Origin: Syncephalastrum monosporum B8922
Taxonomy: Eukaryota; Mucoromycota; Mucoromycetes; Mucorales; Syncephalastraceae
Direction: 5' to 3'
Assembly (NCBI GenBank): GCA_000697355.1
Contig: JNEN01001249.1
Coordinates: forward strand, 343,955-407,954
Length of the DNA: 64,000 bases
Part shown: positions 1 to 12,129 of the stretch, in pieces
Layout: every line of letters begins with the position of its first letter
Numbering within the stretch: the stretch's first letter is position 1
Made by a program: the position numbers and the translations under genes
Notes under the pieces: model-generated
Told to the model about the DNA's origin: nothing
Seen by the model: only the letters and a program-made list of their open reading frames with translations
The model's database searches: none

Positions 1-822
1 AGGCACCCGAGACGAGGACGTTCGATTCGGATGTCCAAGCGACGTCGGATACATTGAGCGTGTGTCCCTTCAAGCAAAGTGTCTAATATCGCATCCCCGT
101 CCGTTCAGTATATATACATTTCTGGACAGATCCATCGCTTCCTTATCCCCAGTGGATTGACGTACCTCCTTTTGTGAAGAAGCGGTATCCCATATGCGGA
201 CTGTCTTGTCAAACGAACCGGAGGCCAGCAAATGCCCACTGGGAGAGAACTCGACGGCATAGACAGCACCGGTATGTCCTTTGAGCTCATAGCGCATCTC
301 AAATGCTTTGCTGCCCGGCGTATATCCTATAACTCCAAGTGTCAGCGCGTTGCTATCGTTCAGACACTTTTTGTTATTACCTGTCTCATACGACCCCACA
401 TCCCCACCTGCTTCCTGAACAGCCATGGAAATGACCTGCTGTGCTTTGGTATTGATAACTGACTTTTCGTGATCGTTTTCAATGACGAAGGGGCCGGGCC
501 GGTAGGTGAGATTGCTGTGCGAGATGGAGGCAGCATAACGCGCCGAGAGATCGTAAATGCTTTTCTTCAGAGCAATATTCTCCTTATCGAGCACATCGAC
601 CTTTTGCTTGAGATGCTTGACCTCTTTCAGCAGCTTCTCGACTTGCTGGTCGCGCTGGGTGGAGGATGGATTGCTCGGCGAGTTGCTGAGCGGCGAAGGC
701 GATTTGAGGGAACTGAGCATGTTGGGGCCCATGTGCGATCCGGCGGTGCTGCTCGCGGACGAGCCTGCCTTGCTTCCGATCGACGACGCTGGCCGTTGAT
801 TATGCTTAGGCAACGCGTCCAT
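1..822 (-). CDS. Coiled-coil WD40-repeat protein, 5' part only
   Basis: The start codon is at 822-820. Exon 1 is 822-166 and exon 2 begins at 82 and runs off the left edge; the intron 165-83 has GTACGT and TTAG ends. The first ~60 residues are Ser/Pro/Asn rich and probably disordered. A heptad-like charged segment (VEKLLKEVKHLKQKVDVL) follows at about residues 62-95, predicting a coiled coil. WD40 repeats start near residue 178 (ELKGHTGAVYAVEFSPSG, then DKTVRIWD), and exon 2 continues in frame with a second repeat (LKGHTLNVSDVAW). A coiled coil ahead of a WD40 propeller suggests a multimeric scaffold, and Tup1/TLE-like co-repressors have this layout, but I do not recognise the exact family. 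The 3' part lies outside the window. Confidence 0.75.
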
Positions 823-1684
823 TGTAGAAAAACCTAGTGTGGGTAGGTGTCTATATATATATATGTATGTATGATATGTGTGTGTGCGTGTGTGTAAATG
901 TGTGTAAGCCTGACAGCTGAATTACAAGAGACAACGACAGCGAATGAATTGGCTGGGTTTCGCCCATGTGGTGCCACACTTTGCCTGTTCATCACTATCT
1001 GCCTAGTTTATACTCTTTTCATCAGTCTCAAGGTCAATGCGTGCCACCAACTTTATTAGTCTAGCGCAACAAAATCAGAGTATATTACAGAGAAACTTGA
1101 AGGTGGGACTGATGTATATAACATAGCACAGCATAGCATAAGATAGCATAGCACAATAGCAGGTCACTCTCTAATTAAGCGATTCCAAGCTTACTCTTCC
1201 GCAGAAAAGAGGTGAAAAGACGCTACTTTCCTTATCGCATCACTTGTTATTCAACTCTATGTCAGCATTTTAGCACTTTAATGCTGGCTGCATATTAAAA
1301 AGAAGAGCTTTCTGGATATTTGTTTAAAGTGGTTTTTTATGGCATTCTAATGGTGTCCTGTCCGATAATGAATTCAAAATGGACGACACGACTTCCAATT
1401 CCCATTATTCAGTGATTTGGTGATTTCCTATTAATGTGATGATGCACTGACTGGACAATTTTCAAGTATATCTTTTATCATGGAAGAAAGGAGGGCGTGA
1501 CACGTCAGTGTCCCTGCATTTTGGTAGCAGCGCAGAGAAGCATGCACATTTAAAGAAGAGGAATTCGAATTTTTTATTTCTTCTCTTCGCTCTTTTTGTG
1601 TGTGGGGGGTGGCACAAAGCTCTCTTTTCTTTCTTCTCACCCACATATACATATACCACTCCACTCCATAGCTTATCTTGCACC
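823..1684. other. Intergenic, divergent promoter region
   Basis: No credible coding exon was seen between the divergent WD40 and NIPA genes. It holds a TA/TG dinucleotide tract at about 850-905 and an irregular 'catagca' repeat at about 1120-1160. A pyrimidine-rich stretch lies just before the NIPA start. Confidence 0.5.
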
Positions 1685-3104
1685 ATGCTGCAGGAGAAAT
1701 ATATTGGCCTCATTCTGGCGATGAGCTCCAGTCTCTTTATCGGCCTGTCCTTCGTCATCACCAAAAAGGGTCTCATAAAGTCGAAACGCCGTCATGGTAA
1801 CAATAAGGAAGAAGTGTAATGGACACAAAGGCTCATATTGTGAAGGCGTCTCGGCTGCGGATGGCAAGCTTCATTATCTCCGGAATTGGACGTGGTGGGC
1901 AGGCATGGGCACCAGTAAGTGTCCATTCACTCGGGCGTGAATCCCACGGTTGATCATTGTACTGTAATACATATTAGTGGCGGTGGGCGAGATTCTCAAC
2001 TTCAGTGCCTATTCGTTTGCGCCTCCCATCCTGGTCACACCTCTCGGTGCGCTCTCGGTCATTCTCGGGTACGAAGCTTTATCAGAAAAAGATAGAAACA
2101 GAAGAGAGAGAGAGAGAGTGAGTGAGAGAGCAAGGCATACTGAGACTGAGACTCTATTAGTGCCATCTTCGCCTCGATTTTCCTGCAAGAGAAGCTCGGT
2201 GCCATTGGCAAAATAGGATGCCTGCTCTCTGTCGTTGGCTCCGTGATTGTCGTTCTTCATGCTCCGGAAGATAAGGAGGTGACCAGTATTGACGAATTAC
2301 TCTTCTATGCCCTTCAGCCTGGTAATGACAGCAAGAGAGACAGACCGCAGCAGATGGGGTTACGGGAGACATGATTGTATATTAATGTAACCGACTTGGT
2401 TTTGCGTACTTTTGTAGCTTTCATGACGTATTGTATATTTGTCCTGGTGGTCACCCTCGTCATGATCTACAAAGTGGTACCAAGATACGGTACGCGCAAT
2501 CCGTTTGTGTATGTCTCGATCTGCTCCCTGGTTGGTTCGGTCTCAGTCATGTCCATCAAAGCCTTTGGCATTGCCTTGAAGCTGACCTTTGCGGGCAACA
2601 ATCAATTCACCCACCCGTCCACTTACGCCTTTGGCATCGTCGTCGCCGTCTGCATCATCACTCAGATGAACTACTTTAACAAGGCACTCGAGACATTCTC
2701 CACCAACGTGTAAGTCATTCTCTCTGCATCTTATCAAAGAAAAGACAGACACGTACTGAACACCTCGCAGGGTGAACCCCATCTACTTTGTGTGCTTCAC
2801 GACGGCGACCCTGACCGCATCTGCCATTCTGTTCCAAGGGTTCAACACAGACAACACCGTGTACGTCGTGTCACTCATTTGCGGCTTCATCATCATTTTC
2901 GCGGGTGTATACCTCTTGGATTCGATCGCACGTGGCGCAGGCGCCAATCCAAACGAGCATGACCGACAGCGAGACGAGGAGATTTACGACGAGGACGAGC
3001 AGCTGCTGATGAGCGAGGCTTCACTCATGGAAAACGACGATGCGTTCCACCTCAACGACTTGAACGACCAGGAACAAGCCCATCGCGCACCCCGAGCATC
3101 ATAA
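1685..3104 (+). CDS. NIPA-type magnesium transporter (multi-pass membrane protein)
   Basis: Six exons: 1685-1796, 1846-1914, 1978-2068, 2161-2321, 2418-2709 and 2771-3104, giving 352 aa. The N-terminus (YIGLILAMSSSLFIGLSFV) and the blocks GEILNFSAYSFAPPILVTPL, VVNPIYFVCFTTATLTAS and ILFQGFN match the NIPA/DUF803 family of Mg2+ transporters found in plants, animals and filamentous fungi. About nine hydrophobic segments cover residues 5-285. The C-terminal ~60 residues are acidic and hydrophilic (DEEIYDEDEQLLMSEAS) and presumably cytosolic, where NIPA proteins often carry sorting signals. Family knowledge places these proteins in the plasma membrane, endosomes or vacuole; which applies here is inference. 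Intron 1 is only 49 bp, and intron 3 contains a GA microsatellite (about 2100-2130). Length is normal for the family. Confidence 0.9.
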
Positions 3105-3329
3105 CCACCATATCATAGACTAGAAATTACCGCTTCTTTGTTTTATCTCCAATTATAAATGTATATAGCTGTTTGTGTGCATCTTCGACTTCCTCTTTTT
3201 TTTTTTTTTTTTTGACAGGTCATTCTTTTTTATTATTTAGGTGTGTCTTACTGCGGCGGCGCCTGAACAAAATAAATTTTATGTGCTCACTGTAGAATTT
3301 TATAGACAAAGCTTTTTTTCCACTTCTCC

Positions 3330-6300
3330 ATGTTTGACGAGGACAACATTGATCAGTTCTTTGACGTCCTCCAGGGACGAGCTGATGTCGAGGACGAGTT
3401 CGACGATATCCCGGATGCGGTCGATTCAGCGGACGATCACGTCACCCAGAAGCGATCGGCCGATCATGTCGACGAAGCCAACGACGAAGAGTTAGCGGCT
3501 GAAGTGAAGCGGGTCCGCACCGACCAGGCCGAACAACAGCACCAACCTGCACCTCTGGTCGCAGACAGCTTCGAGCAAGAGACATCGCGCGAGGTGGCCA
3601 ACATTGCCGGTCTTCAGGGTGCACCCGACATGGAAGGTGAACAAATCACCCTCAGCCATCAGGTATGCCATGAGAACGCAGGGCGTGTCTTCGGTACTCA
3701 CTCAGAACCAGGTTCGCCACCAAGTCGCTGTACCCGCCAACTACGACTATGTGCCCATTTCAAAGCATGTGCCGCCCGAGAAACCCGCGCGCGAGTACAG
3801 CTTCACCCTCGATCCTTTCCAGCGCGTCGCCGTGTCGTCGATTGAGCGGAATGAATCGGTCCTGGTCTCGGCCCACACGTCTGCGGGTAAGACCGTCGTG
3901 GCCGAGTATGCCATTGCCCAGTGTCTGCAGCGACGACAGCGTATTATCTATACCTCGCCCATCAAGGTAAAAAACGAACCGAAATAACACGCATTCAGCT
4001 ACGTACGGACGAATCTCATGGTCGTATTTTACTTTTTTTTTCCAGGCCTTGTCGAACCAAAAGTACCGTGAATTCACAGAAGAGTTTGGCGATGTGGGTC
4101 TGATGACGGGTGATATCACGATCAATCCGGACGCGTCTTGCCTGGTCATGACCACCGAAATTCTGCGTTCCATGCTTTATCGAGGCTCAGCCATCATGCG
4201 TGAAGTGGCCTGGGTCGTTTTTGACGAAATCCATTACATGCGAGATTCGGGTAAGTGGACAAGACGCAGCGGCAAGTACAAGAAAACTCACCCTCTCTAG
4301 AACGTGGTGTCGTTTGGGAGGAATCCATCATCATGCTGCCGCACGCAGTCCGTTACGTCTTTTTGTCGGCCACCATCCCGAACGCCATGCAGTTTGCCGA
4401 ATGGATCTGCAAAATCCACGAGCAGCCATGCCATATCGTCTACACCGACTTCCGTCCCACGCCGCTTCAGCACTACATCTTCCCGGCCGGCAGCGAGGGT
4501 ATACACTTGGTCGTCGACGAAAAGAGTCGGTTCCGCGAGGAAAGCTTCCAGCGCGCGATTGCCGCCATCAGTCAAAAGCAGGGTGATGACAGCGCATCCG
4601 GCAATGCGCGCGGCAAGAGGAAGGGCCATACCTTCAAGGGTGGCAACAAGAACGAAGGCCCGAGTGACATTCTGCGCATCATTCGCATGATTATGCACAA
4701 AAACTACCACCCCGTCATCGTCTTTAGTTTCTCCAAGCGTGAGTGTGAGAGCAATGCCTTTCAGCTGAGCAAACTCGACTTTAACGATGGTAAGTCTGGA
4801 AAAAACGTGAGTCGGCCTCTTAGCTGATCTCCTTTTGTAGACAACGAGCATAGCCTGGTGGAGCAGGTGTTCCACAACGCCATTTCGACCCTGAGCGAAG
4901 ATGACCGGCAACTGCCTCAAATCACGCAGATTCTTCCGCTCCTCAAACGTGGTATCGGCGTCCATCACGGTGGTCTGCTGCCGATTCTCAAGGAAGTCAT
5001 CGAGGTCCTTTTCCAGGAAGGTCTGCTCAAGGTCCTCTTTGCGACCGAGACGTTCTCGATTGGTCTCAACATGCCTGCCAAAACCGTCGTGTTCACGAGC
5101 GTGCGCAAGTTTGACGGTAAGACGATGCGTTGGGTCTCGTCGGGTGAATACATTCAGATGTCGGGTCGTGCCGGTCGTCGTGGTCTCGATGAGCGTGGTG
5201 TGGTCATCATGATGATTGATGAAAAGATGGAACCGGCTGCGGCCAAGGGCATGGTCAAGGTAAGAAGAGAGCGCTAGGGGAATGTGGGGTATCATGGGTA
5301 TTGATTCAAGTGTAGGGTCAATCGGATCCAATGAACTCGGCTTTCCATTTGAGTTACAACATGGTGCTGAATCTGTTGCGCGTCGAAGGTGTGAGCCCAG
5401 AGTACATGCTTGAGCGCTGCTTCTACACCTTCCAAAAGGATGCCAATATACCCGAGTTCCAACGCCGTAAGTTCATATCAAAATTTCGTACCCTTTGGCG
5501 TGGCACTTATGTTTGTATTAGAGCTTTCGGAACTGCAAGCAGAACGCGATGCGGTCGTTGTCCCGCGGGAAGAAGAAATCCGGGAGTACTATGAGCTCCG
5601 CAAGGTGATTGACGGCTACACACGCGATGCCCAGGACGTGATCAACCACCCCACCTATTGTCTGCCGTTCATGCAACCCGGCCGTTTGGTCCGTATCAAG
5701 TACAACGGTATGGACTTTGACTGGGCCATCGTGCTCGGCTTCAAAACAGTACAACAGTACCGCGGCAAGGACACGACCACGGCCGAGACGGACGATTACA
5801 TTCTGGACGTTCTCCTCCAGTGCGCGAGCGACAGCGACATTTCCAAGGACGCGACGGGCCAGATCGTTGGTTTGAATCCCGTCAAGGACGGCGATCCGGG
5901 CCAGTTGATTGTAAGTTTAAAAAAGATTCATGCAACTCAGTGTTTGTAACACACACAACGTGATGTTTCTAGACGCTCCCCACCAAGCTCAACACGATCA
6001 ACGGTATCAGCCACATCCGCGTCAACCTCCCTCAAGACATCAAATCCGAGGCGAGAAAGGTACTCCTCCGGAGTCTCAAGAGCGTCAAGGAGCGATTTGG
6101 CGACAATATTCCTCTCTTGGATCCGATCAAGAACATGGGTATCAAGGATCCAGGTTTCCAGGCCTTAATCAAGGTGAGCAAACATATACACACATGCCCA
6201 CATGCCCACATACATTATGGTATGAGATGAACGGAAACTCATAGTCTGAAACAGAACATCTCCATCCTTGAGGATAAACTCGTTTCGCTGCCGCTCTCTA

Positions 6301-7188
6301 ATTCACCCGAGTTACCCGACTTGTACAATGCATATGCGCAAAAGATGGAGCTGATCGACAAGGTCAAGGACATGAAGCGCAAGATCACAGACGCCCAGTC
6401 CATTGTGCAGCTACAAGAACTCACTTGCCGAAAGCGCGTTCTGCGAAAGTAAGTCAGAAGCATGGCCACGCTTACGAGCGCTAACGTGAGACGCATCCAA
6501 ACTAGACTTCAGTTCACGACAGCGGCGGACGTGGTGGAGCTAAAGGGCCGTGTGGCCTGCGAGATTAGCACAGGTGACGAGCTCCTGCTGACAGAGATGA
6601 TCTTCCAAAATGTGTTCCAGGACCTCAGCGTCCAGCAATGCGTTGCGCTTTTGAGTTGCTTTGTGTTTGACGAACAAGAGAAGGTAAGACGCATGCATTT
6701 TTTATCCCGTGAAGTTGGGTTTTCTAACAGGGCTCTGTAGGAGAGTGGCAAGTCCAAAATGCAGGAAGAACTGCAAGGCCCGCTCCGGATATTGCAAGAG
6801 AATGCACGCAAGATCTGCAAAGTGTCCAACGAGTGCCGCATGACTTTGGACGAGTCGGAATACCTTAAAAAGTTCAACCCGGGCCTGATGGACGTCGTGT
6901 GGGCTTGGTGCGAGGGCGCCAAATTCCACGAAATCATGAAAATGACGAGCGTCTTTGAGGGCTCCATCATTCGTGTGTTCCGGCGTCTCGAGGAACTTTT
7001 GCACCAGATGTTTGCGGCTGCACGTACCATTGGCAGTCATGAACTCGAAGAAAAGTTTGTGAAAGGTAATGAGAAAGAGAACAATTGGGTGGGAGGGGTG
7101 GGATAGTAACAATGATCTAATGCAACTTTTGGTAGGTATCGACCTCATCCACCGAGACATCATTTTCGCAGCATCATTGTATCTGTAA
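3330..7188 (+). CDS. MTR4: ATP-dependent RNA helicase MTR4 (exosome cofactor, TRAMP)
   Basis: Twelve exons: 3330-3662, 3712-3966, 4046-4250, 4301-4789, 4841-5259, 5316-5466, 5522-5910, 5973-6173, 6255-6448, 6506-6683, 6741-7065 and 7136-7188, giving 1063 aa, close to yeast Mtr4. Walker A is AHTSAGKT (about 165-172), the DExH box is DEIH (about 256-259), and motif VI is [10 protein letters not shown] (about 533-542). The arch/KOW insertion follows ([15 protein letters not shown] and the following strands), then the helical bundle and the typical end [12 protein letters not shown]. The acidic N-terminus (DEDNIDQFF) also fits. MTR4 unwinds RNA 3'-5' and feeds the nuclear exosome in rRNA processing and nuclear RNA surveillance. 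It is intact, with all motifs present. A decayed C-terminal piece of the cytoplasmic paralogue SKI2 lies at the other end of the window. Confidence 0.97.
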
Positions 7189-7414
7189 ATAGCAAAAGGA
7201 TAATAGAGGAGGAAAGGGAGGAATTTATGTACTTGTTTGGGCCATTCATGCAGAAAAAGAAGAAGAAAGGAAAAAAATGGGAAAAAAGCAAAAAGCCATT
7301 GAAACACTCTAAAAGTTTGGAAAGTGTCAGAGTTGCAGGATGATCGGGTGATGGTAGGAAGTTGGATTGGATAGAGGGGTGGGTGTATATATATTGGCTC
7401 TTCTAGTTCTTCGA

Positions 7415-8053
7415 TTAGTGACCGCCACAGCAGCCGGCTGCGGCCTTCTTTCTGTTCTTGCGGTGACTGCCCTTGGCGAGCTTGATGGAATCGTTATCAC
7501 CCAATTCGGTGTCCTTTGTGATGCGCAATTCTAATATGTTCAAAAAGAAGGTCATGGAAGGATGAGCCTGCTGTGGTTGCTATTGGTTCTAAAGATGAAC
7601 GTACGGAAGGTGCCCTCTTCCTGGGAAACGCCCTGGACGACGTTTCGTCGCAGCAGCGTAGCGATTTGGTCGGCCAGCTTGAGTTTCTGTGGATAATGTG
7701 AGTATGGTTGTGAATAATAAACGGAGGAGCAAGAGGAACGCACCTCTTCAATCACGTCCACGTTGGATTCGTCCTTGTTCTGCATGAACCGAGCATGCGT
7801 CTCTTTTCTGGCAGCTATAAGAAGTCGTCATAGGGTTTAGACACATGCTTCTTCCCACGATGCAAGACTTGCCTTGAATGGCCCGAAGATCCTCTGATAA
7901 AAAAAAAAAAAAGAGAGAGGATAATAAGTATACGGTTAAGCTATACGAGGGTGGATCGAATGTACCTCCAAAGACCTCGCGTTGTGTTCTCAGGAGGGTT
8001 CTGTATGCTGCCAGCGCAGCTTGCCGAGAAGGTGTAAGAGGCACGGCGGACAT
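7415..8053 (-). CDS. MZM1: Mitochondrial complex III assembly factor MZM1/LYRM7 (LYR protein)
   Basis: Five exons: 8053-7966, 7893-7873, 7814-7744, 7686-7605 and 7530-7415, giving 125 aa. The LYR-like motif lies in ALAAYRTLLRTQREVF near the start. It is followed by THARFMQNKD, ATLLRRNVVQGV and the family signature ITKDTELGDNDSIK. MZM1/LYRM7 chaperones the Rieske Fe-S protein in the mitochondrial matrix before its insertion into the bc1 complex. The C-terminus adds a basic stretch ending CCGGH. The second exon is only 21 nt, and the next intron (7872-7815) starts with GC rather than GT (AAG|GCAAGT). This junction is required to join AIQ to AARKETHARF in frame. The gene is convergent with MTR4 (226 bp between stop codons). 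Confidence 0.9.
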
Positions 8054-9489
8054 GATTATACAATGGGAAAAAGAAGGTGGAGATCTTTTCAAAAGAAAGT
8101 CTGTGTGTTTTATGTGTGTGTGTGCACAGGCACCCCGCAAAGCCAAATGGATTCCCAAGATTCAGCCACCAGCCCGCTTGTCCTGTTTATACTGCCGACA
8201 ATGCCCCGATGCACTCTTTTGCCATGCATAATCGTTGTGCTCTACATACAAAAAAAAAAAAGTATACATACACCGGATATGCACTCTTTCACTGCCGCCT
8301 TTTGGATACACGCTCTTTTCAATACTTCCACGGAACCATGGGTGATTTCAGGCACACCGCGGATAAAAATATAAGCTTCACAAACTACCCGAATGGGGAA
8401 CGCTCAGAGTATAACCCTCGTTCAACTGAAGCTCTACTCTTCTTCTACATACCTCTCGGCGAGGTAAACGACGTAGTTACTTCCTATCTAGTCGATTGGC
8501 AGAAACCCCTTCTCACCAACGCAACCAACCTATCCATGGATATACATTTTGCGTATGCCTCTATATGTGGAGCGGACCTCGAATTATTACTCGTTTTCTA
8601 AGGCTGTTCCAGGGCAGGAAAGAGGACATGATAGAGAGGAGAAAGAAAGGAAGGACGAAAGGATCACTGAAGAGGGCTTCAAAAAATGACTGCTATCAGG
8701 TGTTTTCCTTTGAGGGGTGTACCAGGTACCGAAAGCCATATGTTCCTTCTTCTGATGCTGGAACCTCACCTTATGTTAAGTAGAAGTTAGAAAACATACA
8801 GGTGCCTGCTCGTCACCGGTGGCACAGGCGCAAGTTCATTATCTATGCGTTTGATAAGGCCCACTGTGTTTATTTTCACTGGAGAATGTGCAAGGGGGGA
8901 CGGGGTTTGGATATCCCATCCAAGTCGATCAGCTAGTTGGTATACTCAGTACCTTATCTATGATTCGGGCTGGACCTGCAAAGACATAAGCAAATACTGG
9001 CTTGGACAAGGATACTAGTGGAAAGCAGGCGATTCAATGTGTGCAGCGGAAGTCTGCCAGTTTGCTGACCGATCATTGTACACACAGACAGTGACAAGAG
9101 GGTCACTCATCGTGGCTATTTCGGTGTTATGTCGCGTGGATGTGTCCCATGTATCACGACATGTCTGAAAATATCTGGATGCCCGCTTTGAATGTCTGGT
9201 GCTAGTCGGTTCATATGGTATCAAGAAGCGTGAACAACAGGAAGAACTGCAGTGGCTGAAAATCAGCGCATTACCTGCTGCGACAAGCTGAGTAATAATA
9301 TGCACGCTGCGTTTGATGATGCATCTTTGATATGCTCAGGTAGTATGGAGTCGTATGAACGTGGGAGAATGCATGTGTAGGAGGCGAGCTGCAAAGATGA
9401 AGTGACAAGACGTGTAGATATCATGAACGCGTGAACGCGTAATTTTATAAGGTTCAGGAACCACACAAAAAAATGGAAAAAAAAAAAGT
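8054..9489. other. Intergenic, no gene recognised
   Basis: About 1.4 kb without coding sequence I can support. Open frames up to ~170 codons occur on the plus strand at 8077-8601, but they lack family signatures, have low-complexity composition and show no plausible exon structure. An A tract at 9472-9487 directly follows the MCCC2 stop. Confidence 0.4.
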
Positions 9490-11915
9490 CTACATGCGGA
9501 AAACACCAAATCGTGTTTGTTCAATGGGCGCATTCATGCTGGCGCTCAACGCCAGGCCCAGCACGCTACGCGTATCGCGTGGGTTGATCACGCCATCGTC
9601 CCAGAGACGCGCGCTGGAGAAGTAAGGATGGCCCTCGGCCTCATACTTGGCCCGAATCGGCGCCATGAATTTCTCTTGCTCCTCGTCCGACCACGTCTCG
9701 CCCTTCTTCGCTTTGCTCTCGCGCGTAATCTGGGCCAGCACGTTGGCACTCTGCTCGCCACCCATCACCGAAATACGCGCATTCTAAAGACAAGGCATGG
9801 TGAATATCCATTGCAATGTCCCCATTTTTCTTGCATCACTTACAGGCCACATCCACAGGAAGCGGGGGGAATAGGCACGGCCACACATGCCATAGTTGCC
9901 AGCACCGAAACTGCCGCCAGTAATGACCGTAAACTTGGGCACCTTGGCGGTGGACACGGCTGTGACGAGTTTGGCACCGTTCTTGGCGATACCGCCCGCC
10001 TCAGCAGACGAGCCCACCATGAAGCCGGTGATGTTTTGCAAAAACACGAGCGGAATGCCGCGCTGCGAGCAGAGCTCGATAAAGTGCGCACCTTTCAGAG
10101 CGGACTCGGAGAACAGAATGCCATTGTTGGCAATGATGCCCACCGGGTAGCCATGGATATGGGCGAAGCCTTCATAGTCATGAGCAAAACAGAATGTGGA
10201 GAATGTGCTTCAGTTTTTGTTTTGTACCTGTCACGAGGGTGGTGCCATAGTGCTCCTTGAACTCGGCAAAGCGACTGCCATCGACCAGGCGAGCAATAAT
10301 ATTTTTGCTATCGAACGGCTTCTTCAGATTATCACCGACGATACCGCCAATCTCGTCGGGGGAGTACAGCGGCTCCTCAGGTGTGCGCAGCGCAACCTAA
10401 ACACACCCAACGCGTTCAACCATACATGTCCAAACACCTATCCTTATCTTTCCTGTGTTCTTTGACGACTTACCTGAGGAGACTTGACACGGTTCAGCGT
10501 GCCCACGACGCGGCGTGCCAAAACGAGGGCGTGCTCGTCATCGAGCGCGTAATGGTCCGTGACACCCGACGTCCGACCTATCCACACAAAGCACGCTCTG
10601 GGTCAAACAGATGTCTCCTTCCGTCTCCTATGACTTACAATGCAGGTCGGCACCACCCAAGTCCTCTGCGCTGACTTCCTCACCGATGGCGGCTTTGACC
10701 AAAGGAGGACCACCCAAAAAGATGGTGCCCTGCTTCTTGACAATGATACTTTCGTCTGCCATAGCGGGCACGTACGCGCCACCTGCCGTGCAGGAGCCCA
10801 TCACGGCCGCAATCTGTGGGATACCCTCCGCCGACATGTTGGACTGGTTAAAGAAGATACGTCCAAAGTGCTCGCGATCGGGAAACACGTCGGCCTGGCG
10901 TGGCAGATTCGCACCTCCCGAATCGACTGTTATTTATCACGTGTTTGTGTGTCAGTAAAAAAAAAATAAAATACAAAATAAAAAGGAACGAAAAGCTTCA
11001 GGACATACCCAGGTAGATGCACGGCAGTTTGTTCTCCTTTGCGATTTCTTGAGCGCGCAAATGCTTCTTGACTGAACAGAAATGAGCTACCCATCGGAAA
11101 GCATATGATTTCTTTTACCTGTGATGGGGTAATACGATCCGCCCTAAAATGACTCTATAAGTCTGTGCATCCTCTTCCTGTCCCATCAGAACTTACCTTA
11201 ACGGTGGGGTCATTGGCGACGATCATGCATTCGGTTCTATCCAGTATTCAGACATCCGGTCATCCGCAGAGTATGTGCTCTGTAGACTTACCCATTGACG
11301 CGTCCGATACCGGTAATGATACCACCTGCAGGTACCACATCCTCATACAGCTCATAGCCGGCCAGCGGTGACAACTCAAGAAAAGGGGTGCTACACACTG
11401 AGCGCCTTGTTTGCGTTTACATTTCCTCTCTACTCACTTTGGATCCAGCAACCGATTGATTCTATCCCAAACCTGTCAGCTTTAGCCCTCAGCAGACTCT
11501 CTTCTTTACGTACCTGTCCCGGGGAAGCATCTTGTTGCGCGACAAGTGGCGTTTTCGAGCAGCTTCGCCACCGCCTAAGTGTATGTGTATTAGATACGCG
11601 TACGTTCGTGTTTTTCATTAAAGACTGAAGACTTGCCCAGCTTTATTTTCTGGATCGTAAGCTCGAGGTCTTCGACGGCTTTTTGCATTTTGTCCGCGTT
11701 TTCCTGTCCACGCCCATTGAGTATACCACGAGGATGACTTTACTTGAAATTATGCTCACCTTGAAGCTAGCGCTGGCCGTTTCGACTTTGTTGGGCAGCA
11801 CATTGGCCTGCTCCTCGTGAAAGGTATGGTAGCGAGCCAGGGAAGACGTGAGGGAGGGACGCGCGACGCGTCGTGAAAGCGCACGCGTGGATGACAGCAG
11901 CTGCCGCGAAAGCAT
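9490..11915 (-). CDS. MCCC2: Methylcrotonoyl-CoA carboxylase beta subunit, mitochondrial
   Basis: Thirteen exons: 11915-11760, 11703-11637, 11574-11514, 11461-11438, 11390-11292, 11236-11197, 11143-11119, 11071-11009, 10926-10639, 10577-10474, 10396-10228, 10169-9844 and 9783-9490, giving 571 aa (human about 563). The first ~30 residues are Arg/Ser rich without acids ([20 protein letters not shown]), a mitochondrial presequence. Carboxyltransferase blocks are clear: [80 protein letters not shown] and [11 protein letters not shown]. With the biotinylated alpha subunit it carboxylates 3-methylcrotonyl-CoA in leucine breakdown. The alpha subunit is not in this window. Intron 2 (11636-11575) has a GC donor, and exons 4 and 7 are only 24 and 25 nt. 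Confidence 0.95.
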
Positions 11916-12129
11916 GATGGAAAGAGGAGGAGGAGTGTAAAGAGGGAAAAAGAAGAAAAGGGAAGCGAAAAGGAAAAATGGGAAGGGAAAAAAAAGACGT
12001 CAACTCAAATCGTTCCCACGCCTGTGGGCTTCTTTCAAGTGGGGTACGGACGGAGTTTCGTTGGCATGACACTTTGCGAATTAATTCAAAAACAGAAGAA
12101 ATGGGCTTTTAATGTATAACACATTCATG

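Noticed and set aside
4297..5331. 344-codon minus-strand open frame
   Set aside because: Antisense to the conserved MTR4 helicase exons; no domain of its own.
8077..8601. 174-codon plus-strand frame
   Set aside because: Irregular composition, overlaps the MZM1 upstream region, no recognisable motif.
9517..10260. 247-codon plus-strand open frame
   Set aside because: Antisense to the last MCCC2 exons and spanning their introns; no family resemblance.
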